Shown one piece after another: positions 1-8,598 of a stretch of 64,000 bases of DNA (position 1 is the stretch's first letter; each line of letters begins with the position of its first letter). Source of the DNA: Cenarchaeum symbiont of Oopsacas minuta. GTDB lineage: Archaea > Thermoproteota > Nitrososphaeria > Nitrososphaerales > Nitrosopumilaceae. The stretch covers positions 397,429-461,428 of the forward strand of contig JAJIZT010000001.1 of assembly GCA_029948415.1 (NCBI GenBank). The letters run 5' to 3'. The translations under genes were made by a program, and so were the position numbers. Below the pieces are notes generated by a model, which did no database searches, had not been told where the DNA came from, and saw only the letters and a program-made list of their open reading frames with translations.

Positions 1-57
1 TTGCTGACTTTGCTGTTGCTGACTTTGCTGTTGCTGACTTTGCTGTTGCTGACTTTG
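1..57. repeat. 15-bp in-frame tandem repeat
   Basis: The 15-base unit TTGCTGACTTTGCTG is present as three full copies and a 12-base partial copy, and may continue beyond the window. Read on the minus strand it adds five residues (Gln/Ser) per unit, so copy-number change lengthens the tail of the secreted protein without breaking the frame. Confidence 0.9.
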
Positions 58-513
58 TTGATTTCTACCTTGATTTTGTTGTTGTGAGCCTTGATTTGGA
101 TCATTTTTCTGTGATTCATCTGCAATAATGTGAACTGTAAAATTATGTTCTAAAATATTTTCCACTGTTTCAAAATAAGTGACATGCAACATAGTTTGTA
201 GTGTGACAGGAATTTGCTGTAGGCCAAATTGTATGAGTAAATTATCAATACCGGGATTTAATCGTACTTGTAAATTGCCTGAATTTACGTTTGTAGTTTG
301 TATGTTTGACTGCTGAATCGTACTAGATACAGTATATTTCATATCTCCAAAAATAATTTTTCCATAACTACTATTAGTATCAACTTTAATAGCCACATCT
401 TCTCCAACCAAAAAATAATAATCTGTCTGATTGGTAGTCATGGTAATCTCTTGTCCAAAGACTTGCTCTGTAGCAAATATTAAGAAAAAACCCAATAAAA
501 TGAACTTAATCAT
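1..513 (-). CDS. Secreted Gln/Ser-rich protein of the MoxR-VWA operon (3' end beyond window)
   Basis: The ORF starts with ATG at 513 and stays open to base 1 (171 codons seen), so its C-terminus lies outside the window. It begins with a typical signal peptide (MIKFILLGFFLIFA, cleavage probably after VFGQ). About 110 residues of beta-rich sequence follow (it includes YYFLVGEDVAIKVD), and then a low-complexity tail of repeated Q-Q-Q-S-Q units. The start overlaps the stop of the upstream VWA gene (ATGA at 513-510), so it is the last visible gene of the moxR-DUF58-VWA operon. In bacterial Bat operons this place is often held by a BatD-like exported protein. That role is inferred from position only; no family motif is visible. 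Confidence 0.7.
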   Translation of the reverse strand, partial: MIKFILLGFFLIFATEQVFGQEITMTTNQTDYYFLVGEDVAIKVDTNSSYGKIIFGDMKYTVSSTIQQSNIQTTNVNSGNLQVRLNPGIDNLLIQFGLQQIPVTLQTMLHVTYFETVENILEHNFTVHIIADESQKNDPNQGSQQQNQGRNQQSQQQQSQQQQSQQQQSQQ

Positions 514-1460
514 TGGATAATCTTACTCTGACCGTATCGTAAGTAAATTTGAACAAAGAGCATAGCAAATCCTATCGCGAAAAACCAGTCTTTGATGTAG
601 ACTTGTTCTTTTTCACGTTCTATCTCTTCGCTGATATTCTGGTAAATATTATCCAAGGTATCTTTGTCAATTGATTTAAAATATTTCCCACCAGTCTGCT
701 CTGCTATTGCCTGCAAGGTTCTCTCATCGAGTTCTGCGTATTGTGGATTTCTAAATGCATCATAACCTATTATTGTTGGAGTCTCTGAACCCATTCCTAT
801 GGTGTATACTTGAATCGAGTTGACTTTGGCAAATTCTATCGCCTCATTGGGCGATATCACTCCTGCATTATTTACTCCATCACTTAACAAAATAACAATT
901 TTTTTCTTGTTCGGGATGGATGTGGCCATATCTATTCCCAAGCCTAGTCCATCACCAAGTGCAGTTTTGCCCTGTTTTGGAGATATTGTCAAAAGACTTT
1001 CCCTAACTCTCTCTTTGAACGGACTTAGATAGGATGCAGTAGTTGCCCCATTCTCAAATATTATAATTCCTACATGATCTTTCTCATACAATGAATCTAG
1101 CAATATTGCAGCAGAATTCTTTGCAGCTTCTAACCTGTTTGGTGTATAATCTGTTGCTAGCATACTGCCAGAATTATCTATAACAAACACTACATTGACC
1201 CCCTCTTTGCTCTGCTCTAGTGGTATATGCGGATCTGCAAATCCAATTATCATGAGAGCAATTATGGCAAGTGACATAATAAACAACCACAAATCCCGGC
1301 GCGATCTTTTTTTGTTACTAATAGCAGATTTGACAAACATCAGATTACTAAATTTAATTGCAGCTTTTTTCTTTCGTTTTATTACCTTGTAATAAATCAC
1401 ATACAGTACTGGAAGTATTAAAAGCCCCAACAAAAAAACTATAGAATCAAAACCAGCCAT
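510..1460 (-). CDS. VWA-domain membrane protein (BatA-like)
   Basis: The protein has an N-terminal membrane segment (about residues 6-25), a second hydrophobic segment (about 57-75), a von Willebrand A domain and a C-terminal membrane helix (WFFAIGFAMLFVQIYLRYG). The metal-ion-dependent adhesion site is intact: DNSGS near residue 95, a conserved Thr in GKTALGDG, and LLSDGVNN. This layout matches the BatA/BatB family, whose members work with MoxR ATPases in assembling or protecting protein complexes. It lies directly downstream of DUF58. ATG at 1460 is preferred over an in-frame TTG at 1463. The partner complex is not known. Confidence 0.88.
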   Translation of the reverse strand: MAGFDSIVFLLGLLILPVLYVIYYKVIKRKKKAAIKFSNLMFVKSAISNKKRSRRDLWLFIMSLAIIALMIIGFADPHIPLEQSKEGVNVVFVIDNSGSMLATDYTPNRLEAAKNSAAILLDSLYEKDHVGIIIFENGATTASYLSPFKERVRESLLTISPKQGKTALGDGLGLGIDMATSIPNKKKIVILLSDGVNNAGVISPNEAIEFAKVNSIQVYTIGMGSETPTIIGYDAFRNPQYAELDERTLQAIAEQTGGKYFKSIDKDTLDNIYQNISEEIEREKEQVYIKDWFFAIGFAMLFVQIYLRYGQSKIIQ

Positions 1461-1463
1461 CAA

Positions 1464-2351
1464 TTACACCGTTCTATACCTGAATAATTTTCTAAGAGGG
1501 ATCTCGTATGGCTCATCTGATAATACTTTGGCAAAATCTACTTTGGATTTTCTCAATTTTTTAATTAAATCTGTTTCATGTTTTGCAGTTATTTTACGAT
1601 ATTCTTTTTGAAACTCTTTACTTGATGTGTCTACTAGCATCTGCTCTCCTGTTTCTTCGTCTTCTAGTTCAATAAGACCTACATTGGGTATGGATTGTTC
1701 TCTCTCATCAACTATCATTATTGAAACAATATCATGTTTTTTACGTAAAACTTGAAGTTCTTTTATAAATTCATTTGAATCAAAAAAATCAGAGATTAAA
1801 ATTAACATGGCTGGTTTTTTTATTATTTTGGATATTTTTTTAAGACAAGAAGCAATGTTTGTTTTTTTCGATTTTGCTTCATAAGAGTTTATTGTGTATA
1901 GTATTTGCAGCATATGTTTTTTTCCACCTTTTGCAGGAATAAATTTTTCAATTTTATCTGTAAACAAAAAGGCTCCAACTGTATCACTATTTTGTATGGC
2001 TTTAAATGAGAGAGATGCGATGATCTCTAATGCTCTATATTTTTTTGAAACATTGTTTCCAAAACTCCCTGAACCTGATATGTCTAGTATTATATACACC
2101 TGAAGGTTTCTCTCTTCGATAAACTCTTTGACATATGGTACATTTAATCTAGCAGTAACTTTCCAGTCTATAGTTCTAACATCGTCTCCTAAACGATATT
2201 CGCGTATTTCAGAAAATTCCAATCCTTGCCCCTTGAATATGGAATAATAGTTTCCAGATAGAGACCCATACGACTTGTTTCTAGTTGCAATCTCTATGCG
2301 TTTTATTTGCTTTAGAACATCCTTTACTGGATTTTGACTCATTATATTCAC
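1464..2351 (-). CDS. DUF58 family protein
   Basis: The conserved DUF58 segment is clear: EYRLGDDVRTIDWKVTAR, followed by a VWA-like strand with YIILDISGSGSF. DUF58 proteins are the usual middle gene of moxR operons and carry a degenerate VWA fold; a biochemical role is not established. The start is GTG at 2351, placed immediately after the moxR stop (TAG GTG); an in-frame ATG at 2342 is an alternative. Translational coupling with moxR is likely. Confidence 0.88.
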   Translation of the reverse strand: MNIMSQNPVKDVLKQIKRIEIATRNKSYGSLSGNYYSIFKGQGLEFSEIREYRLGDDVRTIDWKVTARLNVPYVKEFIEERNLQVYIILDISGSGSFGNNVSKKYRALEIIASLSFKAIQNSDTVGAFLFTDKIEKFIPAKGGKKHMLQILYTINSYEAKSKKTNIASCLKKISKIIKKPAMLILISDFFDSNEFIKELQVLRKKHDIVSIMIVDEREQSIPNVGLIELEDEETGEQMLVDTSSKEFQKEYRKITAKHETDLIKKLRKSKVDFAKVLSDEPYEIPLRKLFRYRTV

Positions 2352-3344
2352 CTATGGAACTTTAACCGCTCTAAGAATATCTGCAATAATATCATCAGAA
2401 GTAATGTTTTCTGCTTGTGCCTCATATGTCAAAATTATCCTATGTCTTAAAATCTGATATACCACCGCTTGTACATCCTCTGGCATAACATACCCTCTTC
2501 CACTTTGCATCGCGTGAGCTTTTGAACCGAGTGCAAGCCATAGTGATGCCCTTGGCGATGCCCCGTATTCTATCTTTTCATCAATCTTTAGACCGTATTC
2601 TTTTGGGTGTCGGGTTGCATCTACAATATCGGTAATGTAACTTTTAATATTTTGATCTGCATAAATTTTGTGGACAAATGCTTGTAGTTCCATTAAATCG
2701 TTAGCCGTGATTACTTTTGTCGTTTTGGGAACCGATTCTTCTGTAAATCGTTGTATGATCTCAATCTCTTCTTCTTTTGTTGGATGTTTTATTATTAGAT
2801 TAAACATAAATCGATCAATTTGAGCCTCTGGCAGATTATATGTTCCTTCCATCTCTATAGGGTTTTGTGTGGCCATGACAAAAAATGGAAGATCAATTTT
2901 ATGAGTATCTCCTTGTATGCTGACTTGTTGTTCTTGCATTGCTTCCAACAATGCAGATTGCACTTTTGGAGGAGCTCTGTTGATCTCATCTACTAGGACA
3001 AAATTTGAGAATATTGGCCCTTTGACAGTTTTAAACGAGACTGTACTATGGTCATAAATTTTTGTTCCAATAATATCTGCTGGCAAAAGATCTGGTGTAA
3101 ATTGTAATCTAATAAATTCTAAATCTATACAATCAGCCAACGTCTTTATCAGCAATGTTTTTGCAAGACCTGGAACTCCTTTTAATAATATGTGCCCTTG
3201 TGTTGCAAGCGCTAAAATAAGATTATCTATTACAGAATCTTGACCAACAATAACTCTACTCATCTCTACATGAATATTTTGTAACATTGTTGAATATTCT
3301 TTGGCCTTTACATTTAGCTTTTGAATTTCTGGATTTGGGTTCAT
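2352..3344 (-). CDS. MoxR-family AAA+ ATPase
   Basis: The 330-residue protein has Walker A GVPGLAKT (residues 56-63), Walker B FVLVDE followed by INRAPPKVQSALLEAMQEQ, the MoxR motif TQNPIEMEGTYNLPEAQIDRF, and a C-terminal lid domain. MoxR ATPases act as chaperones that mature metal- or cofactor-containing complexes with VWA partners, here encoded just downstream. A TATA-like run (TTTTTAAATAG on the minus strand, 3361-3371) stands about 23 bases before the ATG, so this is the first gene of the operon. Confidence 0.94.
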   Translation of the reverse strand: MNPNPEIQKLNVKAKEYSTMLQNIHVEMSRVIVGQDSVIDNLILALATQGHILLKGVPGLAKTLLIKTLADCIDLEFIRLQFTPDLLPADIIGTKIYDHSTVSFKTVKGPIFSNFVLVDEINRAPPKVQSALLEAMQEQQVSIQGDTHKIDLPFFVMATQNPIEMEGTYNLPEAQIDRFMFNLIIKHPTKEEEIEIIQRFTEESVPKTTKVITANDLMELQAFVHKIYADQNIKSYITDIVDATRHPKEYGLKIDEKIEYGASPRASLWLALGSKAHAMQSGRGYVMPEDVQAVVYQILRHRIILTYEAQAENITSDDIIADILRAVKVP

Positions 3345-3874
3345 ACTGCCGCCCTCTTTATTCTATTTAAAAACTATTTGTTGATTTATCAAGGTTGGAA
3401 TCAAATCCGTGTTTACATACGTGTAAATCTAGGCACGAATCTATAGTGAGGCAGTCTTTTCGGATTCATATTGCAAGTTTTTTGATCGACGCATTCTCAA
3501 TCATGCAGAGACAAGGACAAGTAAACATATGTGAGAGAATTATTGTAATACAAATGACTCGCGTTAACGGTACGGACATGGAGAAAGTGGTCTACCAGTC
3601 TCGATCTTTTGAATGAGTAAGTCATGGTTATGTTTTGACAAGGTCTACGAGATCTGCTACGAGGATAAATACAGTTGCAGTGTTTTCATATTCTGAAATA
3701 TTGTATTTTGGAATATTATCGTACTGTGATGTTCAAGATGTGATTATTTGCAAACTCTACGAAAAGACTTTTGATCCATATTATGGGTATTGGTTAAACT
3801 TTAACAAAAGATTCCATTTTATAATATAAACAAATGAAACTCACAGCAAAAAAAGTTTCCGAGTGATCTAAAAA
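3345..3874. other. 530-bp intergenic region
   Basis: Apart from the moxR promoter at its left end there is no convincing gene. Two short plus-strand reading frames (3395-3616 and 3635-3829) show no family motif and have unfavourable composition. No RNA-like GC island or repeat was seen. Confidence 0.6.
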
Positions 3875-4114
3875 TTGATAAACCCACAAAATCCCTCAAA
3901 ATTATTGAAAAATATTCTAATGATCGGAATTGCACTTTTGATCATATCGATGGTGTTTGGATATTATGTGGTCAGATCACAATATGCACTAGAATTAAAT
4001 GCTTTTGGAATACAATTCTTACTTTTGGTTGCAGGCAGTTTGTGTATTCTATGTGTTGTAATATCCAAAGCTCAAAAGATCCAACGCGCCAAATATAGAA
4101 TGTGGAAAAATTAA
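3875..4114 (+). CDS. Small two-helix membrane protein
   Basis: 79 residues with two strongly hydrophobic segments (ILMIGIALLIISMVFGYYVV and FGIQFLLLVAGSLCILCVVI) and a basic C-terminal tail. It must start with TTG; a TATA-like run at about 3820-3832 is 45-50 bases upstream. No family is recognised. The clean alternation of helices and charged tail makes it more protein-like than its neighbours, but it could be spurious. Confidence 0.4.
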   Translation: MINPQNPSKLLKNILMIGIALLIISMVFGYYVVRSQYALELNAFGIQFLLLVAGSLCILCVVISKAQKIQRAKYRMWKN

Positions 4115-4436
4115 TTTTTTTAACTCGAGATCTATATTCGTATCTAACCTTTGATAACTCTAATTCTAAACGATTCATAAATTATTTTTATAATCATTCT
4201 ATGAAATTTCATATGTTACTATATGGCAATTTTAATTCCTTCTTGATTTTGTAAAAAGTGACAAACCATGTAATATATGATGGCGATTAAATAAATACAT
4301 CTATGATACAGTAGATATGGCCGCGATGAAGAATCAGAGTTATGACAGAAACAGTGACGAAAAGGCATTTGTCTGAGCTGCTAACCACATATGATCCAAA
4401 TAGTTTATTTTCTAATATAAAATATAATATCTTGTA
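4115..4436. other. AT-rich intergenic region
   Basis: No gene was found. The end (4417-4429) is very AT-rich (TATAAAATATAAT) and probably carries promoter elements of the LarA-like gene, though it lies closer to the ATG than the usual 26 bases. A 19-codon reading frame from 4318 is too short to support. Confidence 0.5.
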
Positions 4437-5546
4437 ATGACTGAGATCTGGCTAAATTATGGTTCAATCGATCTTGTCTTGGACGTGATGGCAGAAAATT
4501 TGGGCGAACAGATTACATCGCGTGGTACGATCTTGAACGATACAAATCTGACAGATAAACTCTCAACAGTGGATATGAGCAAAGGTACAGAGCTTGCTGT
4601 ATTGTATGATACACCAGCGGTACGTCAGACTATATCTGCAATTTGTCTTTTGTGTGAACAAAGATCAAAACCCATACCACGCATACTAGCAGATTCAAAG
4701 ACTGCAATGACGTTAAAAGACTCTTTGCCAGAAGGGAGCTCTGTATCAAAGATGGATGGTATCTCAATTGATGCACCAAACCTCGTATTCATATCTGAGA
4801 TTGATCTTGATGGTCTCTTTGGATTTTCAACCTCTTCGGTAAAGCTGTTGCGGCAGTTTGGGGAAGAGAGTATGCTCTCAGCATATACAAAAAGATCTGG
4901 AAATGTGCCAACTCCTGGAATGCCGACCAAATGCATGGATGTGGCAAATAATTTTGCAGATAGATTTGAGATCCAATCAATTGAAATTGCAGCAAATTCC
5001 AAAGGAATACTTGATGTGGATGTGGGACACCCATCAAAAACTTCGGGACTGACAAAAAAATTCGAGGTTGCATCTAGCATAGAAGCAGAAGAAACTGGAA
5101 CTCTTGTAGTTAGTACAGGAAAATCTGCAAGCAACGAGACACTCTCACAAGCACTAAATTCGATATGGAGTACATATGTTGGTGTAAAAAATGGTGGAGT
5201 AGCAGTTTTGTTGGCTGAATGTGCTAGAGGAACAGGTTCACATGCACTACAAAAGTTTGTAGAGGGGCGCATGAATACAGATCGTCTCAAAAGTCCGTCA
5301 AAATACATCCAAGGCATGGAAGATCTATTGTACCTTGGTGAGATAAAAAAACGAATACAGATTGGTCTTGTCTCTGTACTACCAGAGATGTATGCTAAAA
5401 AACTTGGCATCGTACACTTGGATTCAGCAAAACACGCCCTAGAATATCTGTTAAAGACTCGAGGACAGAGACAAAAAGTCTCTGTTGTATCTGATGGCTC
5501 GCGCGTACTGCTTCGACCTAGTTCTACAGTATCCCTGCCGGAATAG
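4437..5546 (+). CDS. LarA/DUF2088-like protein
   Basis: The 369-residue protein resembles the C-terminal half of LarA-type nickel-pincer racemases: GGVAVLLAECARGTGSHALQ matches the place of the LarA 'GG...ECxDGxG' segment. It is followed by the helix-rich end in which IQIGLVSVLPEMYAKKLG resembles the 'VSxxLPxxxxxxLG' block. The expected N-terminal catalytic histidines are not obvious, so the reaction is uncertain and lactate racemisation should not be assumed. The gene is convergent with the site-2 protease and overlaps it by 23 bases. Confidence 0.6.
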   Translation: MTEIWLNYGSIDLVLDVMAENLGEQITSRGTILNDTNLTDKLSTVDMSKGTELAVLYDTPAVRQTISAICLLCEQRSKPIPRILADSKTAMTLKDSLPEGSSVSKMDGISIDAPNLVFISEIDLDGLFGFSTSSVKLLRQFGEESMLSAYTKRSGNVPTPGMPTKCMDVANNFADRFEIQSIEIAANSKGILDVDVGHPSKTSGLTKKFEVASSIEAEETGTLVVSTGKSASNETLSQALNSIWSTYVGVKNGGVAVLLAECARGTGSHALQKFVEGRMNTDRLKSPSKYIQGMEDLLYLGEIKKRIQIGLVSVLPEMYAKKLGIVHLDSAKHALEYLLKTRGQRQKVSVVSDGSRVLLRPSSTVSLPE

Positions 5547-6600
5547 GTGCACACAAGGCTGCAAGAACCAACGTGGCAACATATGCGGCTTTTCTTTTAG
5601 AGTCTAGCTTTGTAATATCATCTGCAGGGCGGATACCCTCGTTGCGGCGACTCAGTACGAATATGAACATGGCCATAACCCAGTATCCAAGCAAAACTAG
5701 TACACCAAGACTTGCATATGTGGCATATGTATGCATCTTTGTACCAAATACTGTTCGTGCCATATGTCCACCGTCCAATTGCCATGCAGGTAGTAGATTT
5801 AGAAATGTAAGCAAAAATCCAACCCATGCAGCAAAAAGCAATGGCGTCATCAGTATCTGTACATCAGAGACATCTTTGTCAAATGCAGCCAACGTGGCTC
5901 TCATCAAAATCGATTCACCGTTACCCCAATCCTCTAACACTATGTCTTCTTGAACATAATCTGGTATGAACGGTGCCTCGTATGCTGCATATACTGAGAC
6001 AATTATTGCAACACATAATCCTGCAATAGGACCTGCTATTGCAATATCAAATAGCACTATTCTGTTTGGCGTGTGACTGCGTGAACGGATGAATGCACCA
6101 AACGTTGGTATTCCATATATGGGAATCCCTGGCAAAAAATATGGCCAACTAGTCTTTACTCTATGAATGCGAGATGCTACAATATGTCCCATCTCGTGCA
6201 CACCAAGTATTCCAAGTAGCGCTAGTGTATAAAGCGCAGCATTGTATAATGGATCTCCAATGTTTACAACATTGTTTGCATTTTCCGTTCGATAGTATCC
6301 ATCTACCATGACAAGTGTGACAACTATTACAAAGAGAATCCTTGGTATGTGAGATGAGGATGTCCATCGACTTTGATTTTGTTTTATCTCATATACGAGA
6401 ATTGCAACGCGACCATTGGATAATTCAGCACTAGCGCCCATACCGTTCTCTTCGAGTTTACGTACAATATTTGGAAAATCTGAACGTAGGTTACCTCCTT
6501 TGATCTCATATCTTACGGCTTTTGGAGCTATAGCATAATTTGAAATCTCAAAGGCTGATTTGATTATACTATTTGCGCTCTCTATCTGCCACTCTTCCAT
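5524..6600 (-). CDS. Site-2 protease, M50 family membrane zinc metalloprotease
   Basis: The protein has a soluble N-terminal domain of about 85 residues and then six or so membrane segments. The zinc motif HEMGH lies in a hydrophobic helix (LLGILGVHEMGHIVASRIH, about residues 135-139) and the third-ligand motif is NLLPAWQLDGGH. Such proteases cut membrane-bound substrates inside the lipid bilayer, often to release regulators. ATG at 6600 (MEEWQIES) is chosen because the longer frame from 6672 runs into the divergent acetyltransferase promoter. The substrate is unknown. Confidence 0.9.
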   Translation of the reverse strand: MEEWQIESANSIIKSAFEISNYAIAPKAVRYEIKGGNLRSDFPNIVRKLEENGMGASAELSNGRVAILVYEIKQNQSRWTSSSHIPRILFVIVVTLVMVDGYYRTENANNVVNIGDPLYNAALYTLALLGILGVHEMGHIVASRIHRVKTSWPYFLPGIPIYGIPTFGAFIRSRSHTPNRIVLFDIAIAGPIAGLCVAIIVSVYAAYEAPFIPDYVQEDIVLEDWGNGESILMRATLAAFDKDVSDVQILMTPLLFAAWVGFLLTFLNLLPAWQLDGGHMARTVFGTKMHTYATYASLGVLVLLGYWVMAMFIFVLSRRNEGIRPADDITKLDSKRKAAYVATLVLAALCAPIPAGIL

Positions 6601-6658
6601 TATACATGGACGAGAATACGCACTTACTATTAAATATCTGATATAGTGTATATGTTTC

Positions 6659-7162
6659 ATGCAAGCTGCCACGCATCAGATCGATGATTATGTCATACGT
6701 CTAGCAGAACCAAAGGATCTCATACCAATAATAGAGATAAATCTAAAGACATTACCTGAACATTATTCTGACTTTTTTTATGAAAGTTTACTATCAGAGT
6801 TTCAGGAGACATTCATGGTTGCCGAATCTAGTGGACGCGATGTAGGTTATGTCATGTGCAAGTGTGAGCATGGATTTTCAAATTTTAAAAAACTTGGCTT
6901 TGTAAAAAAATGCCACCTAGTATCAGTTGCAGTATTAGAGGAGCACAGACGCAAAGGCATGGGGCGTAGCCTAGTAAATGGCGCTATATCTGGAGCACGC
7001 ACGTACAGATGCGAGGAGCTATACCTCGAAGTGAGATGCAGTAACAACGAAGCAGTAGATCTATACCAAAAAATGAACTTTAAAGTCCGTAACAAACTAG
7101 GATCATATTATAGAGATGGCGAAGATGCATATTTGATGTCCATAGAATTTGATTATTCATGA
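6659..7162 (+). CDS. GNAT N-terminal acetyltransferase (RimI/Ard1-like)
   Basis: 167 residues with the acetyl-CoA-binding loop EEHRRKGMGRSLV and the RimI/Ard1-type C-terminal signature ELYLEVRCSNNEAVDLYQKMNF. In archaea the Ard1-like enzyme acetylates the N-termini of many proteins. It is divergent from the site-2 protease with a 58-base shared promoter region, and its last 14 bases overlap the longest frame of the following small gene. Confidence 0.9.
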   Translation: MQAATHQIDDYVIRLAEPKDLIPIIEINLKTLPEHYSDFFYESLLSEFQETFMVAESSGRDVGYVMCKCEHGFSNFKKLGFVKKCHLVSVAVLEEHRRKGMGRSLVNGAISGARTYRCEELYLEVRCSNNEAVDLYQKMNFKVRNKLGSYYRDGEDAYLMSIEFDYS

Positions 7163-7190
7163 ACAAGATGATACAACTAGGTGTAGTGCA

Positions 7191-7406
7191 GTGACTAAAA
7201 GACAGATTGCTGGCGCACTGATCTTTGCTGGATGCATCGGCGCATTTTTTGCATATGCCTATCTTCTCATACTATCAAGTTGGAGTCAACATGTACTATA
7301 CATCTCTATTCTGATGATTGTGGGCGGAATTTTGGGAGCAATCTCGTGGGTGGGATATTCGATGGTTACAGTAAAACCTAAACAATCATCAATTACTGAT
7401 GAATAA
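7191..7406 (+). CDS. Small two-helix membrane protein
   Basis: From GTG at 7191 the protein is 71 residues (MTKRQIAGALIFAGC...) with two membrane helices joined by a short loop and a polar tail. A frame from ATG at 7149 would overlap the acetyltransferase and add a polar stretch that looks non-native, so GTG is preferred. It is probably transcribed with the acetyltransferase. No function is recognised. Confidence 0.6.
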   Translation: MTKRQIAGALIFAGCIGAFFAYAYLLILSSWSQHVLYISILMIVGGILGAISWVGYSMVTVKPKQSSITDE

Positions 7407-7409
7407 CCG

Positions 7410-8273
7410 TTATTTTGTAATTCTCACATCAGCTACAGCCTGATAATATCTTGGACCTACTGCCCTGACTAACTTTGATGTAAGAATTTCAGATTTTACA
7501 AAACTAATTTTTTGCCAGCGTTCTCTTATTGCATCAGCAATTCCAGATTTTGTCTCTGCGTGAACGTGCGCATAATAATGTATGATACCTCCGCTCTTTG
7601 TGGCAGATATTGCATCAGATACAAACTCATCTGATTTTTCTGGCAACAGCATAAGTGTATGATCTGAAATATTTGTTAAATTTTGTTCGCGTATGACCGT
7701 CGTAATATCTCCCTCTATTGATATGACATCACCTAAAAGTTTGTTCATTCTAATGCTTTGTTTACATAAAGTTGCAGCTATTGGATTCAAATCCACACTG
7801 TATACGGTGCATCTAGAGTTTGCAGCCGCAAGAATTGAAAACATGCCAATGCCTGCAAACATGTTTAACATGATCTCTCCATCTTGCACTAGTCTAGCTA
7901 TGCGGGATCTCTCAGTTGAAAGTCTTGGAGAAAAGAACGCTTTTTCGACATCTACTGCAAATCTGCAGCCACTCTCTTTGTATTCTGTCTGCGTTGTACC
8001 TTTTCCTGCAATCAGTTCCAACTTGCGCGTTCTATGATCACCAGATACATCCGATGTCTGGCAGAATACTGCTCTTGCCATCTTGACGCTACCTAATAAT
8101 GCCTCACCAATCTCGGGTTTTTTAGATTCAAGTGATTCGGGAATTCTTGTCACAATAACATCTCCTACCTGATCAAATGCCGAGTATAGCTGCTCTGACT
8201 CTTTTTCTGATAATATGTCCTTTAAGATACGTCTTAGCATTCTGACCATGCATAATGTATAATGCTCCGTCAT
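7410..8273 (-). CDS. Trm5-like tRNA (guanine37-N1) methyltransferase
   Basis: The protein has the class I AdoMet-binding motif LNMFAGIGMFSI, preceded by EKAFFSPRLSTERSRIARLV, which is characteristic of the Trm5/Tyw2 family. The acidic end of the AdoMet site is YSVDLNP. Trm5 adds m1G at position 37 of tRNAs, and related enzymes act in wyosine synthesis. The usual Trm5 NPPY motif is degenerate here (MLLPEKS), so a Trm5-related enzyme with shifted specificity is possible. Internal ATGs at 8249 and 8240 are alternative starts. Confidence 0.82.
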   Translation of the reverse strand: MTEHYTLCMVRMLRRILKDILSEKESEQLYSAFDQVGDVIVTRIPESLESKKPEIGEALLGSVKMARAVFCQTSDVSGDHRTRKLELIAGKGTTQTEYKESGCRFAVDVEKAFFSPRLSTERSRIARLVQDGEIMLNMFAGIGMFSILAAANSRCTVYSVDLNPIAATLCKQSIRMNKLLGDVISIEGDITTVIREQNLTNISDHTLMLLPEKSDEFVSDAISATKSGGIIHYYAHVHAETKSGIADAIRERWQKISFVKSEILTSKLVRAVGPRYYQAVADVRITK

Positions 8274-8598
8274 TTATTTTCAATTACATATTTTAGGATG
8301 TCAAACACTTGATCATAACACCATTGGCATATCTTTGTTGGTTAAAGGCATAGAACAAGGTTTTACCAACTCTTTTGTAGAACATATATGAGATTTTGTA
8401 AAAGCTAGAGAAATTTTGAGAAAAAATTATTGCATAGATGGGAATGTCATAAACAAATATGTTCATTTAAGACTAGACAAAAATTGCAATGTGAAAAAAC
8501 CAATCTATACACGATGACCTAGTATAATATTTAAAAAATTTGATAAACATGTATTTGGATTGCTTGTGTTAAATCTATGAGCAAAACAACAGATCTAA
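8274..8598. other. Intergenic region with a possible gene relic
   Basis: On the plus strand 8335-8517 reads as a fairly protein-like stretch (KGIEQGFTNSFVEHI, one stop, then DFVKAREILRKNYC...) with no start codon and no recognised family. It may be the remnant of a lost gene. The last 80 bases are very AT-rich. Confidence 0.3.

Noticed and set aside
1-57. Short tandem repeat as a CRISPR or satellite
   Set aside because: The units are contiguous, in frame and encode a Gln/Ser tail; there are no spacers. No CRISPR array was seen anywhere in the window.
4625-5554. 309-codon minus-strand frame
   Set aside because: Antisense to the LarA-like gene; low-complexity Ser/Cys-rich translation typical of a shadow frame.
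8335-8370. Imperfect hairpin TTGGTTAAA/TTTTACCAA
   Set aside because: Weak AU-rich stem with a mismatch and long loop, no T tract; not a convincing terminator or RNA.
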